From contig NZ_JAPYZV010000004.1 of the NCBI RefSeq assembly GCF_027812955.1, positions 62,001-126,000 on the forward strand: 64,000 nt of DNA. The letters are read 5' to 3'. Positions within the stretch are counted from its first letter, which is position 1; every line of letters begins with the position of its first letter. Under the pieces are notes generated by a model. It made no database searches and was not told where the DNA came from. It saw only the letters and a program-made list of their open reading frames with translations. Made by a program: the position numbers and the translations under genes. Below, piece by piece: positions 8,522 to 15,660 of the stretch. This DNA comes from Pedococcus sp. 5OH_020. GTDB taxonomy: Bacteria; Actinomycetota; Actinomycetes; Actinomycetales; Dermatophilaceae.

Positions 8522-8527
8522 TACCCT
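8522..8527 (+). promoter_or_regulatory. -10 hexamer of trmB (leaderless)
   Basis: TACCCT, then six bases, then GTG 8534. The spacing would put the transcript start on or next to the start codon, which selects this GTG over upstream in-frame codons. Confidence 0.55.
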
Positions 8528-8533
8528 TGGCCG

Positions 8534-9262
8534 GTGGGCGTGGAGGCGCAGTTCAAGGGCCAGGTGCGCTCGTACAACGCCCGGCGAGGCCGGCTGTCGC
8601 CCCTGACGGTCGAGCGCCTGGAGACCCTTGGCCCTCGTCACAGCATCCCCGACGGGCCGCTCGACCCGGCGGTGGCCTTCGGGCGCCGGGCGCCCGTGGT
8701 GCTGGAGGTCGGCTGCGGCCACGGCGCCGCAGCCATCGCCTATGCCTGCGCCCATCCACAGCACGACGTCCTCGCCGTGGACGTCTTCACCCCTGCGTTG
8801 GCGCGGATGCTGGCGGAAGCGCAACGCCGGGGGCTCTCCAACCTCTGGATGCACCGCGGCGACGCCGTCCAGCTGCTGCAGGACCGCATCGCGCCCGCGT
8901 CCCTGCGCGCGGTGCACCTGTTCTTCCCCGACCCGTGGCCGAAGGCCAAGCACAGCAAGCGGCGGTTCCTTGCCCCGCACACCGTCGACCTGCTCGCCTC
9001 GAGCCTGGAGCGCGGCGGGCACCTCCTCGTCGCCACGGACCATGACCGGTATGCCGCGCACGCCAGGTCGGTGCTCACGGCGGACGGGCGGTTCACCGTC
9101 ACCGGGGGGGAGCGACCCCCCTGGCGACCGCGGGACGGCTTCGAGGCCAAGGGCCTGGCCGCCGGGCGTCGGGTGAGCGAGCTCCGGGCGCAGCTCACGA
9201 CTACGCCGGACGACGAACGAAGCCCCGCACCGAGAGGTGCGGGGCCCTTTCCGAGCGGGTGA
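8534..9262 (+). CDS. trmB: tRNA (guanine-N7-)-methyltransferase
   Basis: Methylates G46 of the tRNA variable loop using SAM. The Rossmann methyltransferase core shows VVLEVGCGHGAAAIAYA (SAM loop), LAVDVFTPAL, and the family signature LHFFPDPWPKAKHSKRR (here VHLFFPDPWPK...HSKRRF), with a distal RPRDGFEAKG. GTG 8534 gives 242 residues. In-frame starts exist upstream (ATG 8471, GTG 8492), but the -10 spacing favours 8534. The last 13 or so codons run through a strong hairpin (9223-9244), and the TGA lies inside the opposite-strand tRNA-Gly gene, so the C-terminal tail PRGAGPFPSG is probably a late read-through extension. Confidence 0.92.
   Translation: MGVEAQFKGQVRSYNARRGRLSPLTVERLETLGPRHSIPDGPLDPAVAFGRRAPVVLEVGCGHGAAAIAYACAHPQHDVLAVDVFTPALARMLAEAQRRGLSNLWMHRGDAVQLLQDRIAPASLRAVHLFFPDPWPKAKHSKRRFLAPHTVDLLASSLERGGHLLVATDHDRYAAHARSVLTADGRFTVTGGERPPWRPRDGFEAKGLAAGRRVSELRAQLTTTPDDERSPAPRGAGPFPSG
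9223..9244 (-). terminator. Hairpin terminator of tRNA-Gly, inside the 3' end of trmB
   Basis: CCCCGCACC-GAGA-GGTGCGGGG is a perfect 9-bp stem with a GAGA loop. On the minus strand it lies 9 nt past the tRNA-Gly 3' end and is followed by TTCGTTCG, so it most likely ends that transcript. On the plus strand CCCTTT follows it, so it may act in both directions. Confidence 0.75.
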
Positions 9263-9324
9263 CGAGAATCGAACTCGCGTAGCTAGTTTGGAAGACTAGG
9301 GCTCTACCATTGAGCTACACCCGC
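9254..9324 (-). tRNA. tRNA-Gly(TCC)
   Basis: A 71-nt cloverleaf: acceptor GCGGGTG/CACCCGC with discriminator T, D arm GCTCAATGGTAGAGC, anticodon loop CTTCCAA (anticodon TCC, reads GGA/GGG), and T loop TTCGATT. CCA is not encoded. Its 3' end overlaps the last codons of trmB on the other strand. Confidence 0.95.
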
Positions 9325-9415
9325 GTGGGTCGGTGATGCCCCTTGTCGGGGCGGCCGATCCGAGGGGCTAGCCTAATGCCCGCGATCGCGTGGGCCGAAA
9401 TCGGCTCGCCGTCCG

Positions 9416-9489
9416 CGGGGTATGGCGCAGGTTGGTAGCGCGTCCGCTTTGGGAGCGGAAGGCCGCCGGTTCAAATCCGGCTACCCCGA
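9416..9489 (+). tRNA. tRNA-Pro(TGG)
   Basis: A 74-nt cloverleaf: acceptor CGGGGTA/TACCCCG with discriminator A, D arm GGCGCAGGTTGGTAGCGC, anticodon loop TTTGGGA (anticodon TGG), and T loop TTCAAAT. CCA is not encoded. It is head-to-head with tRNA-Gly; a TAGCCT hexamer at 9369-9374 may be its -10, giving a 5' precursor of about 35 nt. Confidence 0.95.
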
Positions 9490-9522
9490 CGAGAGACCAA
9501 GCAGGCAGGGGGCTCTCACGGC

Positions 9523-10950
9523 TCAGAGCCCGTACTCCTCGAGCAGCCGCAGCCAGATCTCGCTCATCGTCGGGTATGACGGCACCGCGTGCCACAGGGT
9601 GGCCAGGGGAACCTTCCCCACGATGGCGACCGTGGCCGGATGCAGGAGGTCGGCGACGTCCTGGCCGACGAAGGTGGCGCCCACCAGCACCCCCGCGTCC
9701 TCGTCCACGACGATGCGCGCCTGACCCTGGTAGCCCTCGGCCTGAAGGCCTGGTCCAGCCGCGGCGTCCATCGGGATGTCCACCACCCTTACGGTGAGCC
9801 CACGGTCCCGGGCCTGCTGCTCGGTGAGGCCGGTGGAGGCGATCTCGGGGTCGGTGAAGACCACCTGCGGAGGCCCGAGGGCGGTGGCCCAGGGCCGCAT
9901 CCGTTCGCCGTCCATCGCTGCGCCCTTCGCCCGCGCCCCGACGCGGTCCCCACAGGCCCTCGCCTGGTACTTGCCCATGTGGGTGAGCAGCGCCTGGCCG
10001 TTGACGTCCCCGACGGCGTACAGCCAGGGAGTGTCCCCGGACGGTCCCTGCACCTCCATGTCGTCGTTCACCACGACGTACCCTCGGTCGTCGGTCCGGC
10101 CCCCGACCGACTCCAGGCCTAGCCTGCCGGTCCCGGGGTCGCGGCCCGTCGCCACGAGCAGCTCGTCGACGACCACGGTCGAGGCGTCGGCCAGCTCCAG
10201 GGTGACGCCGACCGCGCCATCGCGAGACACCCGCGTCACCTGGGCCCCGGTGCGTAGGTCCACCCCGTCGCGACGCAGCGCCTTGGCGACGGCCTGGCCG
10301 GCGAACTCCTCGTTGCGGGAGAGCAGGCCGTCGGCCCGTACGAGCACGGTCACCTCGGACCCGAGCGCCGCGAACACCTGTGCCATCTCGCATGCCACCA
10401 CCCCGCCGCCGATGACCCCCAGCCGCTCGGGGATGCGACGGGTGGTGGCCGCCTCGCGGTTGGTCCACGGCTCGGCCTCGCGCAGGCCCGGGGTGTCAGG
10501 GACGAACGGCTCGCTGCCCGTTGCCAGCACGACGGCGTGCCGGGCGGCGACCCGACGGCCGTCGACCTCCACCAGGCGCTCGCCGAGCAGGCGTGCGGTG
10601 CCGCGCAGCAGCGTGATCCCGACGTGGTCCAGCCACCCGACCTGGCCGCTGTCGTCCAGCCCGTTGATCCACGTGTCGCGGCGGTCCAGGACCCCGACCG
10701 GGTCCACCGTTGCTCCCACGGAGCCCTGGACCCGTTGGGACGCCCTCGTGGCGTGGATCGGCCGGAGCAGGGCCTTGGTGGGGGAGCAGGCATAGAAGCT
10801 GCACTCGCCGCCGACGAGGTGCTTCTCGATGATCGCCACGCTCAGTCCGGCCTTGCGCGCGCGGTCGGCCGCGTTCTCCCCGACCGGGCCGGCCCCCACC
10901 ACCACGACATCGAACTCGAGAGGCTGGGCAGCGGGCGTCGTGGGGTCCAT
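9523..10950 (-). CDS. FAD/NAD(P)-dependent pyridine nucleotide-disulfide oxidoreductase
   Basis: A 475-residue class I flavoprotein disulfide reductase related to dihydrolipoamide dehydrogenase and mercuric reductase. Domains in order: FAD site VVVVGAGPVGENAA, redox pair CSFYAC (C-x4-C within GGECSFYACSPTKALL), NAD(P) site GVIGGGVVACEMAQVF, the second FAD motif LYAVGDVNG, and the dimer domain ending HAVPSYPTMSEIW with the catalytic His/Glu pair. Because a true lpd sits at 52.8 kb, this is a paralogue acting on another disulfide; the substrate is unknown. ATG 10950 is fixed by a TAGGTT hexamer six bases upstream (leaderless). Confidence 0.88.
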   Translation of the reverse strand: MDPTTPAAQPLEFDVVVVGAGPVGENAADRARKAGLSVAIIEKHLVGGECSFYACSPTKALLRPIHATRASQRVQGSVGATVDPVGVLDRRDTWINGLDDSGQVGWLDHVGITLLRGTARLLGERLVEVDGRRVAARHAVVLATGSEPFVPDTPGLREAEPWTNREAATTRRIPERLGVIGGGVVACEMAQVFAALGSEVTVLVRADGLLSRNEEFAGQAVAKALRRDGVDLRTGAQVTRVSRDGAVGVTLELADASTVVVDELLVATGRDPGTGRLGLESVGGRTDDRGYVVVNDDMEVQGPSGDTPWLYAVGDVNGQALLTHMGKYQARACGDRVGARAKGAAMDGERMRPWATALGPPQVVFTDPEIASTGLTEQQARDRGLTVRVVDIPMDAAAGPGLQAEGYQGQARIVVDEDAGVLVGATFVGQDVADLLHPATVAIVGKVPLATLWHAVPSYPTMSEIWLRLLEEYGL

Positions 10951-10956
10951 CCCCCC

Positions 10957-10962
10957 AACCTA
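10957..10962 (-). promoter_or_regulatory. -10 hexamer of the disulfide oxidoreductase gene
   Basis: TAGGTT followed by GGGGGG and ATG 10950; leaderless spacing. It lies just after the terminator of the upstream S53 peptidase gene, so this gene has its own transcript. Confidence 0.55.
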
Positions 10963-10976
10963 GGGCGCCGCGCACG

Positions 10977-11010
10977 ACGGCGGCCCCGTACCGAGGTCCG
11001 GGGCCGCCGT
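10977..11010 (-). terminator. Strong hairpin after the S53 peptidase gene
   Basis: ACGGCGGCCCCG and CGGGGCCGCCGT pair perfectly over 12 bp with a 10-nt loop. It lies 45 nt past the peptidase stop codon and has no U-tract, as is usual in high-GC actinobacteria. Confidence 0.7.
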
Positions 11011-11054
11011 GGTGAAGCGGGGTCTCCCTGACGGCAGGCGTCAGGAGGTGGACG

Positions 11055-12251
11055 TCAGAACGCGCTCGTGCCGTTGGGCGTGCCCAGGCCGGTGGGCCCG
11101 TCCCAGCCCGACTTCGCGGTACACCACGAGGCGCACGTGCCGTTGCTGCCCGACGTGACGTCGAACAGGCCGCCGCTGGCGGCGTACGGGAGGGTGTTCG
11201 CGTAGCCGGCCGTGTTGCCGCTGAGGGCGTAGACGGCTGCCACGATCGGCGCCGACAGGCTGGTCCCGCCGTACTGCGCCCAGGACGAGGACGTCTTGGT
11301 GGTCGGCGCGTACGTCGCGAGGCCGGTGTTGGGGTCGGCGACAGCCGAGACGTCCGCCATGGCCCGCCCGGAGCAGCTGGTCATGGCGGCGGTCTGGCCG
11401 GTCGGGGCGGCGTTCAGGGTGGTGCACCCGGACCCTGCGCCGTTCCAGACCGACTCCGACCAGCCGCGGCTGTTGGAGTCCCTGACGAGCGAAGTGCCGC
11501 CGACGGCGGTGACGTAGTGCGAGGACGCGGGGAAGCTGCCGCCCTGGTAGCCGTTGTCTCCGGTGGAGGCGGTCACCGCGAACCCGGGGTGGTTGTAGTA
11601 GCTCCCGTAGGTACTGTCCGACAGGTCGCCGCCGCCGTAGCTGTTGGAGATGGCCACGACCCCGGGCTGGCTGGCAGCGGTGTTCACGCCGGCCCCGAGG
11701 TTGGCGATGCTGGCGCTGGAGGCCTGGACGAGAAGGATCTTGCAGTCAGGGCAGGTGGCGGAGACCGCATCGAGGTCCAGCGCCTGCTCCCCGGCCCAGC
11801 CCACGTCGAACCGAGGCAGGGCGGTGCCGCCGCTCTGGTTCACGATCCGCAGGCAGCCGTTGGCCGTCGTGCAGGCCGGAAGTCCCCACTGCGACCGGTA
11901 CACGCCGAGGTCGCGCTCGGCGTTGGGGTAGCCGTAGGCGTCGACGATGGCGACGGTGCGTCCACCGGAGGACAGCCGGGCCACCTTGTAGGCGTCCTGG
12001 ATGTCGGAGGGCGTCTTGCCGGAGATCGCGTGGGGCGAGACGGGCTGGCCGGCCGGGTTCACGGCGCGGCCGCTGTCGTCGACCAGCTTGAGCGACCTGC
12101 AGGCCGCGACCTCGGGCGAGGACGGAGTCGCACACAGACGCGCTGCGTGGGCGCGGGGTGAGGGCGATGCGGATGCGGTGGTGACCGCTGTCGTGACGAG
12201 CCCCAGGGATGCCGAGGCAGCGAGCGCGACGGAGAGGATCTGCTTGCGCAT
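11055..12251 (-). CDS. Secreted S53 (sedolisin-like) serine-carboxyl peptidase
   Basis: A 398-residue exported peptidase. A signal peptide (MRKQILSVALAASASLG..., cleavage near ASA at about 28) is followed by a short N-terminal region and the catalytic domain. The sedolisin active site is complete: Glu about 155 and Asp about 159 in GEQALDLD, oxyanion Asp in ASTGDNGY, and nucleophile Ser about 331 in GGTSLSAPIV. DVTSGSNGTC near the C-terminus resembles the family calcium site. The ~170-residue activation pro-domain of classical family members is absent. ATG 12251 is chosen because AGGAG lies 10 nt upstream and the signal peptide starts there. Confidence 0.88.
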   Translation of the reverse strand: MRKQILSVALAASASLGLVTTAVTTASASPSPRAHAARLCATPSSPEVAACRSLKLVDDSGRAVNPAGQPVSPHAISGKTPSDIQDAYKVARLSSGGRTVAIVDAYGYPNAERDLGVYRSQWGLPACTTANGCLRIVNQSGGTALPRFDVGWAGEQALDLDAVSATCPDCKILLVQASSASIANLGAGVNTAASQPGVVAISNSYGGGDLSDSTYGSYYNHPGFAVTASTGDNGYQGGSFPASSHYVTAVGGTSLVRDSNSRGWSESVWNGAGSGCTTLNAAPTGQTAAMTSCSGRAMADVSAVADPNTGLATYAPTTKTSSSWAQYGGTSLSAPIVAAVYALSGNTAGYANTLPYAASGGLFDVTSGSNGTCASWCTAKSGWDGPTGLGTPNGTSAF

Positions 12252-12632
12252 GCGTAGTGTCTCCTGACCGGTGGAAAACGGGGGGCCGGTGCCGCCCGCG
12301 GTCGAAGAACATCGGAAAGAGCCGCTGGTCAGCAATACTTTTCGTCCCACTTCGGGCCCTTATGCGAAGAATTGGCAGAGGCGCGGAAAAGCCTTGACGA
12401 AAAGTCATGACGGATGTCATGGGTAAACGGCCCGCAGATGTGTCCCGCGGGGCTGCAGTGACGTGCGGACGCAAGGCCGCTGGCTGTCGCCGGGATGGGC
12501 CCGGCTCGAGTTCGGGGCGCCTGTCCCCAACGGCTACGATTGGCCCTGGGCCCGGTCGCCGGCTCGGCCCTCCACGGGGCCTTCGGCGTTAGCCGTTCCA
12601 CCGTCCCTCCCAACGATCCTGGAGTTCCCGCA
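12252..12632. other. Divergent intergenic region between the S53 peptidase and tig
   Basis: About 380 bases with no supported gene. It holds an AT-richer patch (about 12330-12425) that includes TGAC-GAAAA-GTCA (12395-12407), the palindrome GTCATGAC (12404-12411) and a second GTCATG at 12416-12421. The tig promoter hexamer is at 12535-12540. The patch probably carries the peptidase promoter and a regulator site on the minus strand. Confidence 0.5.
12535..12540 (+). promoter_or_regulatory. Probable -10 of tig
   Basis: TACGAT, with TTCGGG about 18 bp upstream as a weak -35. Transcription from about 12547 would give an ~85-nt leader before GTG 12633. Confidence 0.4.
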
Positions 12633-13964
12633 GTGAAGAGTGCCGTCGAGACCCTCAACCCGACCCGGGTCAAGCTGACCGTCGAGGTCCCCTTCGAGGA
12701 GCTCAAGCCGAGCCTCGACGCGGCATACGCGACGATCGGCAACCAGATCCAGGTGCCGGGCTTCCGCAAGGGAAAGGTCCCCAGCCGCATCATCGACCAG
12801 CGCGTCGGCCGGGGAGCGGTGCTGCAGGAGGCCGTCAACGAGGCCCTGCCGCAGTTCTACGGCCAGGCCGTGGAGGAGAACCACGTGCGGCCGATCGGCC
12901 AGCCCGAGGTCGACGTGACGGAGGTGCCAGCGGAGGAGGGCCAGGAGCTGAAGTTCACGGTGGAGGTGGACGTCCGCCCGGAGGTCACCCTGCCCGAGGA
13001 CTTCAGCACCATCACGGTCGAGGTCGACGAGGCCAAGGCGTCCCCCGAGGACGTGGAGGAGCGCCTCGTCTCGCTGCAGGAGCGGTTCGGCACGCTCAAG
13101 GGCGTCGAGCGTCCGGTGCAGACCGGTGACTTCGTGTCCATCGACCTCGACGCCCGGATCGGTGAGGAGCAGATCGACTCCGTCACCGGTGTGTCGTACG
13201 AGGTGGGGTCGGCGAACATGCTCGACGGTCTCGACGAGGCGCTGGTCGGCATGTCGGCGCAGGAGACCAAGCGCTTCACCGCGCCACTGGCCGGCGGCGA
13301 CCACGAGGGCGAGGAGGCCGACGTCACCGTGACGGTGCAGTCGGTGAAGGAGCGCGAGCTTCCGGCCCTCGACGACGACTTCGCCCAGCTCGCCTCCGAG
13401 TTCGACACGCTGCGCGAGCTCCGCGAGGACGTCACCAAGCAGGCAGAGCGCGCCAAGAGGTTCGAGCAGGGCGTCCAGGCTCGCGACAAGGTGCTCGAGC
13501 ACCTCCTGGAGACGGTCGACATCCCCGTGCCGGACAGCGTCGTCGAGGCCGAGGTCCACGCCCACCTCGAGGGCGAGAACCGGCTCGAGGACGACGAGCA
13601 CCGTGCAGAGGTTGACGAGAGCACGCGCAAGGCGCTGCGTGCTCAGTTCCTGCTCGACGCCATCGCCGAGAAGACCGAGGTGAAGGTCGAGCAGCCCGAG
13701 CTCATCGAGTACCTCGTCATGTCGGCCCAGCAGTACGGCATGGACGCCAACCAGTTCGCCCAGGCCATCGACCAGCAGGGACAGGTTCCGGCGATGGTGG
13801 CCGAGGTGGCCCGCCGCAAGGCGTTGGCCGCGGTCCTCGAGCAGGCGCGGGTGGTCGACACCCAGGGCACCGAGATCGACCTCAACGACGTGACGGCGAC
13901 GGACATCGCGTCCGAGCTCGTCGGAGGCGCCGAGGACGAGCACGCGGGCCACGACCACGACTGA
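12633..13964 (+). CDS. tig: Trigger factor (ribosome-associated chaperone and peptidyl-prolyl isomerase)
   Basis: A 443-residue chaperone that meets nascent chains at the ribosome exit. The N-terminal ribosome-binding domain contains the signature PGFRKGKVPSRI (about residues 43-54), followed by the FKBP-type isomerase domain (GDFVSIDLDARI... about 168 onward) and the helical C-terminal arms. The C-terminus ends in an acidic/His tail (EDEHAGHDHD). GTG 12633 (VKSAVETLNPTRVKL) has GGAG 8-9 nt upstream. In actinobacteria tig normally heads clpP1-clpP2-clpX; here three unrelated genes lie between them. Confidence 0.96.
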   Translation: MKSAVETLNPTRVKLTVEVPFEELKPSLDAAYATIGNQIQVPGFRKGKVPSRIIDQRVGRGAVLQEAVNEALPQFYGQAVEENHVRPIGQPEVDVTEVPAEEGQELKFTVEVDVRPEVTLPEDFSTITVEVDEAKASPEDVEERLVSLQERFGTLKGVERPVQTGDFVSIDLDARIGEEQIDSVTGVSYEVGSANMLDGLDEALVGMSAQETKRFTAPLAGGDHEGEEADVTVTVQSVKERELPALDDDFAQLASEFDTLRELREDVTKQAERAKRFEQGVQARDKVLEHLLETVDIPVPDSVVEAEVHAHLEGENRLEDDEHRAEVDESTRKALRAQFLLDAIAEKTEVKVEQPELIEYLVMSAQQYGMDANQFAQAIDQQGQVPAMVAEVARRKALAAVLEQARVVDTQGTEIDLNDVTATDIASELVGGAEDEHAGHDHD

Positions 13965-13983
13965 GCACGGTCAGCACGGCCAA

Positions 13984-14022
13984 ACGTATGCCGCGCACCC
14001 CAACGGGGGGCGCGGCGTACGT
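13984..14022 (+). terminator. Terminator hairpin after tig
   Basis: A 13-bp stem with one G-T pair (5' arm ACGTATGCCGCGC, 3' arm GCGCGGCGTACGT), with a further CCCC/GGGG helix capped by AAC inside the loop. It starts 20 nt past the tig stop. Confidence 0.75.
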
Positions 14023-14066
14023 CATAAGGGTGACCCGCATCCGGGCCCTGAGCCCGATCATGAGCC

Positions 14067-14507
14067 ATGGACATCACGTCATTCCACCGCCTGCGTAGGG
14101 CGGTGCAGGAGAGCTCGCGGCCTGCGGCGTCGCAGGACGTGGCGATGGTGGAGCAGACCCTGTCGCACGGCCTGGTCGCCAGTGGCCTCTTCGCCGAGGT
14201 CGAGCTGGGGACCACGCAGGACCCGGACCAGCTCGTCATCGGGCTGTGCCGCTGCACGGACGGCGTCCTGCCCTGGGAGGCGGGGATGGGGGTCCAGAGC
14301 CTGTGGAGCCGCCTCGCGGCGCACCACCAGTGGGAGGCCCACCATGTCGGCGCCACGGACTCACTCATGGAGTTCGAAGGTGCCCTGACCGTGGACAGCA
14401 GCGGCCACTACCTGACCGTGCACCTCGTGGCCGAACCCGCCGTCCCTGCCGGGCTGGAGCAACAGCGCCGGTCCGCGACCGCACCCTCCGCCGCGCTCGG
14501 GAGCTGA
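14067..14507 (+). CDS. Hypothetical protein
   Basis: 146 residues, soluble, with no signal peptide or membrane segment. I do not recognise a family. An N-terminal helical part (FHRLRRAVQESSRPAASQDVAMVEQTL) is followed by an alternating hydrophobic stretch that looks like an alpha/beta fold, and a Ala/Ser-rich tail. Codon usage is like its neighbours, so it is very likely a real gene. CATAAGGGT at 14023-14031 may hold its -10. It sits between the tig terminator and a convergent LacI-type regulator gene. Confidence 0.65.
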   Translation: MDITSFHRLRRAVQESSRPAASQDVAMVEQTLSHGLVASGLFAEVELGTTQDPDQLVIGLCRCTDGVLPWEAGMGVQSLWSRLAAHHQWEAHHVGATDSLMEFEGALTVDSSGHYLTVHLVAEPAVPAGLEQQRRSATAPSAALGS

Positions 14508-14540
14508 GGGAGCGCACGGGGGGCTGACGACGGCAGAGCG

Positions 14541-15605
14541 TCACCGTACGGCCGCGGTGGTCGTCCCCACTCGCAGGTCCGTGCCCTGCTCCTCGTCGGC
14601 GGGCCTGCGCCCTTCCAGCAGCTCTCGTAGCAGCGCTCCGAGCCGGCGGCCCTTGGCCTCACCGTGCTGGTCCATCGTCGTCAGGACGCCGGGAAACCAT
14701 GGCAGCTCCACCCCGTCGAAACCCGTCACGCTGAGGTCCTGCGGCACCCGTAGCCCCAGGTCGCCCGCGGCCCGGACCACTCCCATGGCGAGCAGGTCGG
14801 ACTGCGCCACGATCGCGGTGGGGCGCTCGCCGCCGTGGTCGAGCAGCAGCCGAGCCGCTGTGGCGCCCTGCTCCACGTCGGGCAGAGAGGTCTGAACCAT
14901 CAGCTGGTGCTTGCCGAAGACGTCGCGGAACCCGAGGGCCCGGTCGCGGCTGTCGAGGAACACCGCCGCGTCCAGCTGGCTGGGGGTAACGGGGCCGGTG
15001 GTGCCCTCCGGCCCCAGCGGCATGAGCAGGTGTGCCACGCGGCGATGGCCGAGCCCCTGCAGGTAGCGGCTCACGGCCGCGCTGGCCCCGCGGTTGTCCA
15101 CGCCGAGGTTCACCACCCGGGGGTCCGCCGGGGAGCCGTCGGCCAGCATGGGGATGCCGCGCGCCGCAAGGTGGTCCACGGCAGGGTTCTCCCTGGGCCC
15201 GCAGAGCAGGAAGGCCACCGCGTCAAGGGCTGACGCGGACAGGTGCGGCAGCACGCGCTCAGGGCTGCCCGCGGACTGAGCGATGAGCAGCATCCCGGCC
15301 GGGATCTCGTCGAGGACCTGCGAGAGTCCGTCCAGCACGCTCACGGCGAACGGGTCGCGGAAGGCGTGCAGCAGCCTGCCCTCCACCACGACCCCAACCA
15401 CCCCGGACCTGCCCTGACGCAGTGATGACGCCAACGGGTCAGGGCCGGCATACCCGAGGCGCTGCGCTGCCGCCAGCACCCTCCCCACCGTCTCCTGCGC
15501 CACTGGGCCTTTGCCGCTGAACGCGAGGGAGGCGGTCGAGGTCGACACCCCTGCTGCCTGCGCCACTGCCCGAAGGGTGACGCGGGTTTGACGCGTCCCT
15601 GCCAT
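14541..15605 (-). CDS. LacI-family transcriptional regulator
   Basis: A 354-residue repressor. The N-terminal helix-turn-helix and hinge are clear: TLRAVAQAAGVSTSTASLAFSGKG followed by the hinge-helix region PDPLASSLRQGRSG. A periplasmic-binding-like sensor domain follows, with GVDNRGASAAVSRYLQGLGHRRVA and the DNA-contact-adjacent VTGFDGVELP. The ligand cannot be told. It is divergent from an MFS transporter gene; a perfect 14-bp palindrome abutting its own -10 is the probable operator, implying autoregulation and control of the transporter. ATG 15605 is fixed by TAGTCT six bases upstream. Confidence 0.93.
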   Translation of the reverse strand: MAGTRQTRVTLRAVAQAAGVSTSTASLAFSGKGPVAQETVGRVLAAAQRLGYAGPDPLASSLRQGRSGVVGVVVEGRLLHAFRDPFAVSVLDGLSQVLDEIPAGMLLIAQSAGSPERVLPHLSASALDAVAFLLCGPRENPAVDHLAARGIPMLADGSPADPRVVNLGVDNRGASAAVSRYLQGLGHRRVAHLLMPLGPEGTTGPVTPSQLDAAVFLDSRDRALGFRDVFGKHQLMVQTSLPDVEQGATAARLLLDHGGERPTAIVAQSDLLAMGVVRAAGDLGLRVPQDLSVTGFDGVELPWFPGVLTTMDQHGEAKGRRLGALLRELLEGRRPADEEQGTDLRVGTTTAAVR

Positions 15606-15611
15606 GAGGGG

Positions 15612-15617
15612 AGACTA
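15612..15617 (-). promoter_or_regulatory. -10 hexamer of the LacI-type regulator gene
   Basis: TAGTCT, CCCCTC, ATG: leaderless spacing. It abuts the palindromic operator, so a bound repressor would cover the RNA polymerase site. Confidence 0.55.
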
Positions 15618-15631
15618 TCGAATCGATTCGA
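15618..15631. promoter_or_regulatory. Candidate LacI-type operator
   Basis: TCGAATCGATTCGA is a perfect 14-bp palindrome with a central CG, the symmetry LacI-family repressors use. It lies between the two divergent genes, 30 nt ahead of the MFS start. Confidence 0.7.
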
Positions 15632-15660
15632 CCCATACCAAGGAACCGAGACCGACGCCC

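Noticed and set aside
9523-10950. Assignment as a second lpd
   Set aside because: The redox loop CSFYAC and the C-terminal HAVPSYPTMSE differ from true E3, and a canonical lpd is present at 52.8 kb.
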